Below, piece by piece: positions 29,575 to 38,231 of a stretch of 64,000 nt of DNA. Position 1 is the first letter of the stretch, and every line of letters begins with the position of its first letter. This stretch comes from Ruegeria marisrubri (GTDB lineage: Bacteria; Pseudomonadota; Alphaproteobacteria; Rhodobacterales; Rhodobacteraceae): positions 186,001-250,000 of the forward strand of contig NZ_LQBQ01000001.1 in the NCBI RefSeq assembly GCF_001507595.1, in the 5' to 3' direction. The notes beneath the pieces are model-generated. The model was given only the letters and a program-made list of their open reading frames with translations. It was not told the origin of the DNA and made no database searches. The position numbers and the translations under genes are program-made.

Positions 29575-30849
29575 TCAGGCCGCCGAGTTCTTGTTGGCGG
29601 CCTTGCGCCTGGCCGGTTTGCGGGCATTCGCGTTCATGAACTCGATGACCAGCGGGCGGATGTTGTCGCGCCAGCTGCGCCCGGCGAAGATTCCGTAATG
29701 GCCGGCGCCGGGTTCCACATGGCTGGCCTTCTTGCTGTCGGGCAGGCCGGTGCACAGGTCCAGCGCGGCGATGCACTGGCCCGGGGCCGAGATGTCGTCA
29801 TTCGCGCCCTCGACCGTCTTGATGGCGACATCGGTGATCTTGGCCATGTCCACCTTGTGGCCGGCGACGACGAATTCGTTCCGCGCAATCTCGCGGTTCT
29901 TGAACACCCGCTCGACGGTGGACAGGTAGAACTCGGCGGTCATGTCCATGACGGCCAGGTATTCATCGTAGAAGCGGTTATGCGCATCGTGGTCCGAGGC
30001 CTCGTCGCGCATGACGCGCTGGATCTGGTCCGAGAAGGCCTTGGAGTGGCGTTCGGCGTTCATCGACATGAACGAGGCCAGCTGCAGCAGGCCCGGATAG
30101 ACCATCCGGCCGACGCCCTTGTACTTGAAGCCGACGCGCTGGATCATGGTCTCTTCGAGCTGGCCCATCGTCACGCGGCGGCCGAAATCGGTGACTTCGG
30201 TCGGGGTGGCGTCGGGATCGACGGGGCCGCCGATCAGTGTCAGACTGCTGGGCTGCGCCTTGGGGTCCAACTCGGCCAGGTAGGCCGTCGCCGCCAGAGT
30301 CAGCGGGGCCGGCTGGCACACGGCGACCACATGGGTGTCGGAGCCAAGCTCTTTCATGAAATCGACAAGATAGAGCGTGTAATCCTCGACATCGAACTTG
30401 CCGGCGGAAACGGGAATGTCGCGCGCATTATGCCAGTCGGTGATGTAGACTTCGCAGTTGACCAGCAGGCTCTTGACGGTCGAGCGCAGCAGGGTGGCGT
30501 AGTGGCCCGACATCGGCGCAACCAGCAGAACCTTGCGGGGCTGTTCCTCGCGGCCATTGACCTTGAAATGGATCAGGTCGCCGAACGGGCGCTCGACGAT
30601 GGTCGTGATCTCGACCAGATGGTCCTTGCCGTCCTCGCAGGTGAAGGTGCGGATGCCCCAGTCGGGCTTGACCACCATGCGCTGGAACGTGCGTTCGGTC
30701 ACCTCGCCCCAGGCCGCCATCCAGTTGATGACGGGGTTGGGGATCATCGAAAACTGCGGGTAGGACGCCATCGCGCTGGCCGTCGCGCCCAGCCACTGAT
30801 TGGTGTTGCGGGCGGTTTCCATCAGGTCGTAGGTCAGCATGTAGCGCAT
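29575..30849 (-). CDS. phaZ: Intracellular polyhydroxyalkanoate depolymerase
   Basis: A 424-residue intracellular PHB depolymerase that hydrolyses stored polyester to hydroxyacid units. The active site uses a cysteine in a lipase-box-like VAVCQPAP (C178), with an Asp in the C-terminal third and His in PGAGHYG near residue 396, as in PhaZ1-type enzymes. No signal peptide, consistent with granule attack in the cytoplasm. AGGAGGCCC precedes the ATG. Divergent from phaC across 111 bases, so storage and mobilisation are read from one intergenic region. Confidence 0.95.
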   Translation of the reverse strand: MRYMLTYDLMETARNTNQWLGATASAMASYPQFSMIPNPVINWMAAWGEVTERTFQRMVVKPDWGIRTFTCEDGKDHLVEITTIVERPFGDLIHFKVNGREEQPRKVLLVAPMSGHYATLLRSTVKSLLVNCEVYITDWHNARDIPVSAGKFDVEDYTLYLVDFMKELGSDTHVVAVCQPAPLTLAATAYLAELDPKAQPSSLTLIGGPVDPDATPTEVTDFGRRVTMGQLEETMIQRVGFKYKGVGRMVYPGLLQLASFMSMNAERHSKAFSDQIQRVMRDEASDHDAHNRFYDEYLAVMDMTAEFYLSTVERVFKNREIARNEFVVAGHKVDMAKITDVAIKTVEGANDDISAPGQCIAALDLCTGLPDSKKASHVEPGAGHYGIFAGRSWRDNIRPLVIEFMNANARKPARRKAANKNSAA

Positions 30850-30960
30850 GAAATGGGCCTCCTAAATCGCACCCTGTTGAGTTCGGACGATTCGCCGCTT
30901 TGCCCCCCGCACCCACGACGTTATTCTGCATAGCGGCGAGGTTAGGAGGGATTTGTTAAA

Positions 30961-32763
30961 ATGACAACTACTGAAGGCAAGACGCCGGAATTGACCGACG
31001 AACATATTGAACGGCTTAAGGAAAACATGGAGAAGGTCGAAAAGCTCTCCAAACGCCTTGTCGAAATCATGGCCGGCAAAAAGCCGCACACGCCGGCGCT
31101 CGATGCCCCGAATCACGAGCTTTTTGCAAAAGCAGCAACGGCCTATTGGACCGAAGTGATGCAAAACCCCGCAAAGCTGCTGGAACAGCAGCTCGAATAC
31201 TGGGGCAAGTCGGTGATGAATTTCGCCGAGGCACAGAAGGCTCTGATCGGAGGGGAGGCTGCCAAGGATGAGGACGGGCCAAAGGACCGCCGGTTTTCCA
31301 ATCCCCTGTGGGACAGCAATCCATACTTTCGGCTGATCAAGCAGCAATACCTCACCAATGCCGAAGCCCTTGCCCAGGCCGTGGAGTCGGTCGAGGACAT
31401 CGACGAAAAGGACCGGCGCCGCCTGAAGTACTTTTCACAGCAGATCATCGACATGATGGCGCCGACCAATTTCCTGGCGACCAACCCCGACGCCCTGGAA
31501 AAGGCCGTCGAGACCGAGGGGCAGTCCCTGATCCAGGGGCTGGAGAACCTGGTGGCCGACCTCGAGGCCAATGACGGCGAACTCGTGGTGCGCCTGGCCG
31601 ACGAAAACGCTTTTGAAGTCGGGGGCAACATCGCCACGACGCCGGGCGACGTGGTCTATCGCAACCGGATGATGGAGCTGATCCAGTACAAGCCGGCGAC
31701 GGAAACGGTCCATGAAATCCCGATCGTGCTGTTCCCGCCCTGGATCAACAAGTTCTACATCCTTGACCTCAAGCCCCAGAACAGCCTGATCAAGTGGATC
31801 ACCGAGCAAGGCTATACCCTGTTCGTGGTCAGCTGGGTCAACCCGGATCCGAGCTATGCCGAGGTGGGCCTGGAGGATTACATCGAGGAGGGGTTTCTGA
31901 CCGCGATCGAAGAGGCCAAGAAGATCTGCAAGGTCAAGCAGGTCAACGCCGTGGGCTATTGCATCGCGGGCACCACGCTGAGCCTGACCCTGTCGCTGAT
32001 GAAACAGCGCGGCGACAAGTCGGTGAAGTCCGCCACCTTCTTTACCGCACTCACCGATTTCGCCGATCAGGGCGAGTTCACTCCGTTCCTGCAGGACGAC
32101 TTCATCGACGGGATCGAGGATGAGGTCAGCAAGGAGGGCGTGTTGCGGTCCTGGATCATGGCGCGCACCTTCTCGTTCCTGCGCTCGCGCGACCTGATCT
32201 ATACCCCGGCCATCCGCAGCTACATGATGGGCGAGACGCCGCCCGCCTTCGATCTGCTCTACTGGAACGGCGACGGCGCCAACCTGCCGGCGAAGATGAC
32301 GATGCAGTATCTGCGCGGCCTCTGCCAGCGCAACGAATTCGTCACCGACGGGTTCGAACTGCTGGGGCACAAGCTGCATGTGCGCGACGTGGACGTGCCC
32401 CTGATGGCGATCACCTGCGAGACCGATCACATCGCGGCGTGGAAGGATTGCTACCGCGGCGTGCAGCAGATGGGTTCAAAGTCGAAATCTTTCGTGGTTT
32501 CCGAGTCCGGCCATATCGCCGGCATCGTCAATCCGCCCAGCAAGAAGAAATACGGCCACTACACAAATCCCGACCTGACGCTGGATGCCGAGACCTGGTT
32601 GAAACAGGCCGACTACCACGAAGGGTCCTGGTGGCCCCTGTGGGAGGCGTGGCTGAAGAAACGCTCGGGCAAGCAGGTTCCGGCGCGTGATACCGGCGAT
32701 TCGGAGCATCCCCGGCTGGCCCCGGCCCCCGGAACCTATGTGGTGGCCAAGGTAAAGGACTGA
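30961..32763 (+). CDS. phaC: Class I poly(3-hydroxyalkanoate) synthase
   Basis: A 600-residue synthase that polymerises (R)-3-hydroxyacyl-CoA into the granule polyester. The lipase-box-like GYCIAG places the catalytic cysteine at C334; the catalytic Asp and His are in the later LMAITCETDHIAA and SESGHIAG segments. Length and an N-terminal helical domain (1-200) mark class I, which needs no PhaE or PhaR subunit. AGGAGGG lies 9 bases before the ATG. Followed by phaP after 132 bases that carry the PhaR-type operator pair. Confidence 0.97.
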   Translation: MTTTEGKTPELTDEHIERLKENMEKVEKLSKRLVEIMAGKKPHTPALDAPNHELFAKAATAYWTEVMQNPAKLLEQQLEYWGKSVMNFAEAQKALIGGEAAKDEDGPKDRRFSNPLWDSNPYFRLIKQQYLTNAEALAQAVESVEDIDEKDRRRLKYFSQQIIDMMAPTNFLATNPDALEKAVETEGQSLIQGLENLVADLEANDGELVVRLADENAFEVGGNIATTPGDVVYRNRMMELIQYKPATETVHEIPIVLFPPWINKFYILDLKPQNSLIKWITEQGYTLFVVSWVNPDPSYAEVGLEDYIEEGFLTAIEEAKKICKVKQVNAVGYCIAGTTLSLTLSLMKQRGDKSVKSATFFTALTDFADQGEFTPFLQDDFIDGIEDEVSKEGVLRSWIMARTFSFLRSRDLIYTPAIRSYMMGETPPAFDLLYWNGDGANLPAKMTMQYLRGLCQRNEFVTDGFELLGHKLHVRDVDVPLMAITCETDHIAAWKDCYRGVQQMGSKSKSFVVSESGHIAGIVNPPSKKKYGHYTNPDLTLDAETWLKQADYHEGSWWPLWEAWLKKRSGKQVPARDTGDSEHPRLAPAPGTYVVAKVKD

Positions 32764-32784
32764 TTTTTCATAGAAAACAAAAAT

Positions 32785-32831
32785 TTTCTGCGGCGCAGCA
32801 ACAAAAATCTTGAAATGCTGCGCCGCAGAAA
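32785..32831 (+). promoter_or_regulatory. PhaR-type operator pair upstream of phaP
   Basis: Two copies of the PhaR box CTGC-N3-GCAG lie at 32788-32798 (CTGCGGCGCAG) and 32818-32828 (CTGCGCCGCAG), exactly 30 bases apart. They are the arms of a perfect 16-bp inverted repeat with a 15-base AT-rich spacer. This matches the known box of Rhodobacter and Paracoccus PhaR. An ATG inside the repeat (32815) is not the phaP start. Confidence 0.85.
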
Positions 32832-32895
32832 GCATATTCCTCTCAAGCCGATGGAAACCGGGGTGGGCCCGGAGCCGGCAAAGAGGATTGAAACA

Positions 32896-33342
32896 ATGGC
32901 AAAGACCCAAGACTTTACCACCGTCATGAAAGACGTGATGGGCGCATTCCCGGTGGACGCCGCAGCCCTGGAAGACGCCTTCAAGACCAGCGCGACCCTG
33001 AACGAAAAACTGTCGGGCGTTGCTCTGGAAGCGGCCAGCAAATCGGCCGAGATCTCGAACAAGTGGACCAAGGACACCCTGGCCAAGCTGGCGGAAGTTT
33101 CCAAGGCAAAGGCCGAGCCGGCCGACTACGCCAAGGCCGCAACCGACTTTGCTTCGGCTTCGGCTGAAGTTGCCGCCGAGAACATGGCCGCATTCGCGGA
33201 GATCGCCAAGAAAGTGCAGATCGAAACCGTCGAGCTGCTGATGGCCGCTGGCAAGAACTTCGGCGAAGACGCTGCTGCCGCCATGAAGAAAGCCACCAAC
33301 GAGGTGACTGCCGCAGCCAAGAAAGCTTCGGCTGCCAAGTAA
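32896..33342 (+). CDS. phaP: Phasin (granule-associated protein)
   Basis: A 148-residue phasin that coats PHA granules. It is almost entirely helical, rich in Ala/Lys/Glu with heptad-like spacing, no Cys, one Trp, with the Phasin_2-type block about 30-130 and a Lys/Ala-rich end. The start at 32896 lies behind a GAGGATTGAAACA leader; the frame runs upstream through the operator but is not coding there. A perfect terminator follows. Expected to be repressed by PhaR when little polymer is present. Confidence 0.93.
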   Translation: MAKTQDFTTVMKDVMGAFPVDAAALEDAFKTSATLNEKLSGVALEAASKSAEISNKWTKDTLAKLAEVSKAKAEPADYAKAATDFASASAEVAAENMAAFAEIAKKVQIETVELLMAAGKNFGEDAAAAMKKATNEVTAAAKKASAAK

Positions 33343-33395
33343 GAAAGAACGACCGCGAAACTGCACCCTCTCCTCCCAATCGGTGCAATCGCGAA

Positions 33396-33424
33396 GGGCA
33401 GATCGCAAGATCTGCCCCTTTTTT
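33396..33424 (+). terminator. Rho-independent terminator of phaP
   Basis: GGGCAGATC and GATCTGCCC form a perfect 9-bp stem with a GCAA loop, followed by C and six T. It ends the phaP transcript and insulates the cyclase gene. Confidence 0.9.
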
Positions 33425-33499
33425 GTGTGGGCAGGTCTCGTCGCCGCCCGAGGCCTTTCCCAAGGGCCGCGCGCCTTGGTCGTCCGCTGTGCTATTCTG

Positions 33500-33517
33500 G
33501 CCTCCTGAACGGGAGGC
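33500..33517 (+). promoter_or_regulatory. Hairpin over the cyclase ribosome-binding site
   Basis: GCCTCC and GGAGGC pair across a 6-base loop. The right arm contains the complete Shine-Dalgarno GGAGG (33512-33516) of the adenylate cyclase gene, whose ATG is at 33522. If the mRNA folds this way, translation would be held low until the hairpin opens (inference). Confidence 0.45.
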
Positions 33518-33521
33518 TGAG

Positions 33522-34754
33522 ATGATCCTGGTGAAGAAGCTGGTTCACGGGTTGGTGGGCCTGGGAACCGAAGGACAGGACTTCACGCATGCGCGGCGCC
33601 TGCAGATCCTGAACATCGTGGCAGTTCTCGCGGCGCTGACCTCGCTGATCTATTGCGCGTTCTATGCAATCTACGACTGGCGCCACTTCTGGCGAGAGAT
33701 CGCCTTTCTTCCCCTCGTCTCGGCTCTTTACCTTTCGGTCCTGTTGGTCACCCGGCAGGGGCGCGCGACCCCGGCGATGTGGGTTCTGGTCGGCGTTGCC
33801 GTGTTTCACCTTGGCGTCATCTCGTGGATGCTGGGGGCAGAGTCGGGGGTGCTGAGCTATCTGCTGATCGTCCCGTTCGTTCTGGCGCTTCTGATGGCGG
33901 AACAGGACAGGCTGTCGGTATGGCCGATCGCCCTTGCGGTGGGGCTTCTGTTCGTTCTGGTCAGCCTCGGGGCGCAGTCCGGGAGTGTTTCTCGGCTGCC
34001 GGAGGGCATGCAGGTCTGGATATTTCTCTTCAATTCTTTCGGTGCGATTCTTCTGTCCTGCGTCATCGCCGTTCTCTTTCGGTGGTTGATTCACAAAACC
34101 GAGGCCGAGTTGGAGGCTGAAAGAGCGCGCAGCGACCGCCTGTTGCGCGCCATTCTGCCCGACTCGGTCATCCGTCGGCTGAAGGGGCGGCGCGATGCGA
34201 TCATCGCGCAGGACATTCCCGAAGCCACCGCCGTGTTCGCCGATATCGTCGGGTTCACGGGCTGGGCCATGCGCACGCTGCCTTCGGATGTCGTTGCGGA
34301 ACTCAACCGGGTGTTCAGCCGGATGGACGAGTTGTGCCGCGACAGGCAACTGGAGAAGATCAAGACGATCGGGGACGCCTATTTTGCCGTTTGTGGCGCG
34401 CCTGATCCTGTCGAGGATCATGCCGAGCGGGTGGCGGATTTCGCCTTCGATCTGATGGACGAAGCCGCATCCTGGGACTCTGACACCCTTGAAGCCCTGC
34501 GTTTTCGCATCGTCATCGCGACGGGGCCCATGGTTGCCGGAGTCATTGGCCGCAGCAAGTTCGCCTATGATGTCTGGGGAAATACCGTCAATCTGGGGGC
34601 GCGGATGGAAGAGTTTTGCCGGCCCGGTGAAATTCTGGTCTCAAGCTCTACCGAGGCAAAGCTCCCGCCGCGTTTTGCCCGTGAGACGATGGGGGTCTGC
34701 GACATCCGCGGGCAGCAGCCGACGGAGCTGTTCCGGCTGCTGGCGCGGGCGTGA
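33522..34754 (+). CDS. Membrane-bound class III adenylate cyclase
   Basis: A 410-residue cyclase with six N-terminal membrane helices (about 27-47, 60-77, 84-102, 110-125, 132-150 and 163-185), a coiled linker (about 190-215) and a C-terminal class III catalytic domain. Metal-binding aspartates D241 (FADIVGFT) and D285 (GDAYF) are present. The base-selecting pair K281 and D350 (YDVWGN) marks ATP as substrate, and the transition-state residues N357 and R361 are intact, so it should make cAMP as a homodimer. It sits between phaP and phaR, an unexpected place. The start at 33522 is the first after the ribosome-binding site. Confidence 0.9.
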   Translation: MILVKKLVHGLVGLGTEGQDFTHARRLQILNIVAVLAALTSLIYCAFYAIYDWRHFWREIAFLPLVSALYLSVLLVTRQGRATPAMWVLVGVAVFHLGVISWMLGAESGVLSYLLIVPFVLALLMAEQDRLSVWPIALAVGLLFVLVSLGAQSGSVSRLPEGMQVWIFLFNSFGAILLSCVIAVLFRWLIHKTEAELEAERARSDRLLRAILPDSVIRRLKGRRDAIIAQDIPEATAVFADIVGFTGWAMRTLPSDVVAELNRVFSRMDELCRDRQLEKIKTIGDAYFAVCGAPDPVEDHAERVADFAFDLMDEAASWDSDTLEALRFRIVIATGPMVAGVIGRSKFAYDVWGNTVNLGARMEEFCRPGEILVSSSTEAKLPPRFARETMGVCDIRGQQPTELFRLLARA

Positions 34755-34813
34755 CGTCACCGTCCGCGTGGGGCGTTGTTCAGCCGTCGGCGACGCAACC
34801 CTTTCTTTTTCTT

Positions 34814-34844
34814 CTGCACTCGCATAACTTGTGCTGCAACGCAT
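34814..34844 (+). promoter_or_regulatory. Two PhaR-box look-alikes upstream of phaR
   Basis: CTGC-ACTC-GCAT (34814-34825) and CTGC-AAC-GCAT (34834-34844) each match the CTGC-N3/4-GCAG box except for the last base. Their position 22-52 bases before phaR fits autoregulation by PhaR, which is known in relatives. Weaker than the phaP pair. Confidence 0.4.
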
Positions 34845-34865
34845 CATCCTTGGGGAGGGAAGAGG

Positions 34866-35423
34866 GTGTCGGAAAAAGAAAAACCGCTTCTGATCAAACG
34901 CTACGCCAGCCGCAGGCTGTACAACACCGAAACCAGCGACTACGTCACGCTCGAGGATATTGCGGGGTTCATCCGTGACGGGCGCGAGGTGCAGATCATC
35001 GACCTCAAGACCGGGGATGACCTGACGCGGCAGTATCTGCTTCAAATCATTGCCGAACACGAAAGCCGGGGCGAGAACGTGCTGCCGGTCAACGTGCTGA
35101 ATGATCTGGTGCGCAGCTACATGATCCCCGGCGGCGGGATGATGCCGCAATTCCTGCAAAGCTCGTTCGACATGCTGCGCGAGAGCCAGGAAAAGATGAT
35201 GGAGAACATGAACGCGATGAACCCGATGGCGCAGATGCCGGGGTTCGAGGCGCTGCAGGCGCAGCAACAGGCGTTCCTCAAGGCGATGACCGGCGGGCTG
35301 TCGGGCAGCTGGTCGGGGCCGAAACAGGGCGAGGATGAGGCCAGTTCCGAGCAGGGCGAGGACCTGGAGGACATCAAGAAGCAACTCGCCGAGTTGCAAA
35401 AGAAACTGTCCAAGCTGAGCTGA
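34866..35423 (+). CDS. phaR: PHA synthesis repressor PhaR
   Basis: A 185-residue regulator that binds both DNA and the polyester. The N-terminal domain (about 8-70: LIKRYASRRLYNTETSDYVTL region with DLKTGDDLTRQYLLQI) is the conserved PHB_acc_N DNA/PHA-binding unit. The middle is Met/Gln-rich and the end acidic then Lys-rich. It starts with GTG at 34866, with GGGGAGGGAAG upstream. It should repress phaP and itself until granules titrate it away. Confidence 0.93.
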   Translation: MSEKEKPLLIKRYASRRLYNTETSDYVTLEDIAGFIRDGREVQIIDLKTGDDLTRQYLLQIIAEHESRGENVLPVNVLNDLVRSYMIPGGGMMPQFLQSSFDMLRESQEKMMENMNAMNPMAQMPGFEALQAQQQAFLKAMTGGLSGSWSGPKQGEDEASSEQGEDLEDIKKQLAELQKKLSKLS

Positions 35424-35554
35424 CAGCGACGCAAGAGGCTGATGCCGGTCAGGGGCGCGCGGAATGCGCCGCCTCCGGTTTGCGGGCGCAAACCGCCCGA
35501 CGCCGGCCATTTCAACAGAAATTCCCCGTTTTGCCTACTGCCAGGGCGAGGGGC

Positions 35555-36769
35555 TCAGGTGCCGAAGGCGCGCGCCGGGCCGGTCACCTCTTCCATGGCC
35601 GACAGCAGGATCTCGGCGGTCACGTCCAACTCGTCGCGCGTCAGGTGGACCGGCAGCCGCACGTCGCAGGCGCGCATCAGCATGGCGCGTGTCCGGGGCA
35701 GTTCGATCTGCTCGGGCAGGAACTCCCAGTTCCAGAAGGCACGGGCATTGTCCTCGCTCAGGCCGAAGACCTGCACCTTGACCCCGCGCTCGGCGGCGGA
35801 GTCGGCAAAGGCGCGGACCTCGCCCTCGTCAAGGCCGACGAGGTTGAACTGGATCGAATCCGGGGCGCGTTTCTCGGGCTTCAGCGGCGCCGGAACGTGG
35901 ATATGGGGCGAGCGGTTCAGCCGTTCGGCAACGTAGTCGTGATTGGCCAGCCCATCGCGCACGCGCCGGGCCAGTTCCGGCAGTTGCGGGCGGATCACCG
36001 CCGCGCTGAGGTTGCTCATGCGCAGATTGTAGAGCGGCAGCTTGTTCTGCCAGCGGGCAAAGGCCTGTTCCAGTTCGGGCACGTTCTCGCCGCGCGGGCC
36101 CTTGTGCTTTTTCCAGTTGTGTTCATAGGCGCCCGACATGATCACGGCGCGCGCCACCAGATCGGCGTCGTCGGTGATCATGATGCCGCCTTCGCCCGCG
36201 TTGATCATCTTGTAGGACTGGAACGAGAAACAGCCCACCTTGCCGATGGTGCCGATGTTGCGCCCGTTCCAGGTGGTGCCCAGCGAATGGGCCGCGTCCT
36301 CGACCACGGGGATGTTGCGGGCCTCGCACAGTTCCATGATCGCGTCCATGTCCGAGGTATGGCCGCGCATGTGGCTGATGATGACGGCCTGCACGCCGTC
36401 CAGCTTGGCGGCGAAATCGTTCAGGTCGATGCGGTAATTCTCGCCGACCTCGCACAGGACGGGGATGCAGTCGGCATGCACGACCGAGGAGGGAACGGCG
36501 GCAAAGGTAAATCCGGGTATCAGCACCCGCGCGTCCCGCGGCAGGCCCAGCGCCTTGAGCGACAGGAACAGTGCCGCCGAGCAGGACGACACCGCCAGCG
36601 CGTATTTCGTGCCCAGAAGTTCGGCGAATTCGGCCTCGAGCAGGGCCACCGGGGCGTCCTGCGGTGCGGTGTATCGGAACAGGTCCCCGGACTGCAGCAG
36701 CACGTCGATCGCCTCGCGCGCGGGGGCGGGGATGGGTTCGGCGTCATGAACGTTGGGCGGCAGGGTCAT
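35555..36769 (-). CDS. DegT/DnrJ/EryC1/StrS-type aminotransferase
   Basis: A 404-residue PLP enzyme of the sugar-aminotransferase (DegT) family. The Schiff-base lysine K187 is in FSFQSYKMINAGEGG; VVEDAAHSLG holds the cofactor Asp. These enzymes usually add an amino group to NDP-keto-sugars, yet no sugar-nucleotide gene is nearby. It is the distal gene of a minus-strand block of amine catabolism genes, 110 bases downstream of the flavoenzyme, so it could act on another carbonyl compound (inference). Start: ATG at 36769; a TTG three codons upstream is possible. Confidence 0.83.
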   Translation of the reverse strand: MTLPPNVHDAEPIPAPAREAIDVLLQSGDLFRYTAPQDAPVALLEAEFAELLGTKYALAVSSCSAALFLSLKALGLPRDARVLIPGFTFAAVPSSVVHADCIPVLCEVGENYRIDLNDFAAKLDGVQAVIISHMRGHTSDMDAIMELCEARNIPVVEDAAHSLGTTWNGRNIGTIGKVGCFSFQSYKMINAGEGGIMITDDADLVARAVIMSGAYEHNWKKHKGPRGENVPELEQAFARWQNKLPLYNLRMSNLSAAVIRPQLPELARRVRDGLANHDYVAERLNRSPHIHVPAPLKPEKRAPDSIQFNLVGLDEGEVRAFADSAAERGVKVQVFGLSEDNARAFWNWEFLPEQIELPRTRAMLMRACDVRLPVHLTRDELDVTAEILLSAMEEVTGPARAFGT

Positions 36770-36879
36770 ATTTGGCAATCCTGAAAACTAACTTTCGCAA
36801 AACTAAAGTCACGCGCCGGATATGCCAAGCCCAATTCCGGTGTTCCCGGAAAATTTCACAAAACTTTCGTCTGTTGCGA

Positions 36880-38184
36880 TCAGATCCCCAGCCGGTCCCT
36901 GAGCGAGAACCACGTCATGGCCAGCACCAGCAGCGGGCTGCGCAGGGCCGGGCCTCCGGGGAAGGGTGTGGCCGGAACGCGGGCCATCGTGTCGAAGCCC
37001 TCGGCCTGGCCCTGAATGGCCAGCGCCATCAGTTGCCCGGCATGGGTGGCGGTGCCGACGCCGTGGCCGGAATAGCCCGAGGCCGACAGGATGTTGGGCG
37101 CCAGCCGCGCCAGATAGGGCATCCGGCGCATGGTGATCGCCAGCGTTCCGCCCCAGGCGTAGTCGATCCTCACGTCCTTGAGATGCGGGAAGATCTCGGT
37201 CATCGGCTTGCGCACCTTGGCGGCGATGTCGGCGGGGAAGCGGTAGCCATAGCTTTCGCCGCCGCCGAACAGCAGGCGCCCGTCGGAACTGAGGCGGAAG
37301 TAGTTGATCACGAATTTCGTATCTGCCACGGCGACGTCGCGGGTCAGAACGCGGGCGGTTTCCTTGCCCAAGGGTTCTGTCGCCGCGATGAAGTTGTTGA
37401 TCGGCATGACCCGTGCCGCGACCTTGCGGTTCAGGCTGCCCAGATAGCCGTTGCAGGCGAGGATGACATGCTCGGCCACCACGCGGCCCTTGTCGGTTCG
37501 GACGACGGCCGGTTGGCGCTCTTCGATGTGGTGCACCTCGGTCTGCTCGAAAATCCGCACCCCCGCGGCCTGTGCCGCCCGCGCCAGACCCAGCGCATAG
37601 TTCAGCGGGTGCAGGTGGGCGGCGCCCATGTCCAGGTATCCGCCCTTGTAGGCGGGCGAGGGGCACAGCGCGTGGCCGGCCTGCGCGTCCAGCTTTTCGA
37701 TCTGGTCATAGCCATAGCGGTTTTGCAGGTGGTCCGCATGTGCATGCAGGTCGCGGCATTCGGCATCGCTGAAGCCGAGATTGGCAATTCCGGGCTTGAG
37801 GTCGCAGTCGATCCCGTGCCTGGCGATCAGGCTCTTGACGAGATCCTTTGCATCCTCGGCCAGATCCCACAGTTTCGCGGCATCGCCATCGCCGACGAGT
37901 CGCTCCAGATCCTCCTGATCCATCCGCTGCGCGCTGCCAAGCTGGCCGCCATTGCGCCCCGAAGCGCCAAAGCCCACGCGGTGCGCCTCGACCAGCACCA
38001 CGTCCAGACCGGCCTCGGCCAGGTGCAGCGCCGCCGACAGGCCGGTGTAGCCGCCTCCGACGACGCAGACATCCGCCTTGGTCTCACCCCGCAGAGGGGG
38101 GCAGGGTTCGAGCGTATGCGCGGTTGCCGCATACCAGCTGGGCGGATACTCGGCCCGCCGGTCGTTGGAATAGAGCAGATTCAT
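36880..38184 (-). CDS. puuB: FAD-dependent amine oxidoreductase (gamma-glutamylputrescine oxidase type)
   Basis: A 434-residue DAO-fold flavoenzyme, PuuB/OrdL-like. The FAD-binding beta-alpha-beta motif VCVVGGGYTGLSAALHLAEA is near residue 40; GASGRNGGQL follows, and GYSGHGVGTATHAGQL near the C-terminus holds the FAD ring. PuuB oxidises gamma-glutamyl-putrescine to an aldehyde. The neighbouring gamma-glutamyl synthetases support this role, but a different gamma-glutamylated amine is possible. AGGAGGG precedes the ATG at 38184. It follows the synthetase gene by 47 bases. Confidence 0.83.
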   Translation of the reverse strand: MNLLYSNDRRAEYPPSWYAATAHTLEPCPPLRGETKADVCVVGGGYTGLSAALHLAEAGLDVVLVEAHRVGFGASGRNGGQLGSAQRMDQEDLERLVGDGDAAKLWDLAEDAKDLVKSLIARHGIDCDLKPGIANLGFSDAECRDLHAHADHLQNRYGYDQIEKLDAQAGHALCPSPAYKGGYLDMGAAHLHPLNYALGLARAAQAAGVRIFEQTEVHHIEERQPAVVRTDKGRVVAEHVILACNGYLGSLNRKVAARVMPINNFIAATEPLGKETARVLTRDVAVADTKFVINYFRLSSDGRLLFGGGESYGYRFPADIAAKVRKPMTEIFPHLKDVRIDYAWGGTLAITMRRMPYLARLAPNILSASGYSGHGVGTATHAGQLMALAIQGQAEGFDTMARVPATPFPGGPALRSPLLVLAMTWFSLRDRLGI

Positions 38185-38231
38185 CCGGCCCTCCTGCCTT
38201 GTGCCGGCGCGCCGCGCCGCAGTTGCCTGCC

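Noticed and set aside
32815-32895. Upstream ATG of the phaP frame
   Set aside because: It lies inside the PhaR operator repeat, lacks a ribosome-binding site, and phasins start at the MAKTQDF position.
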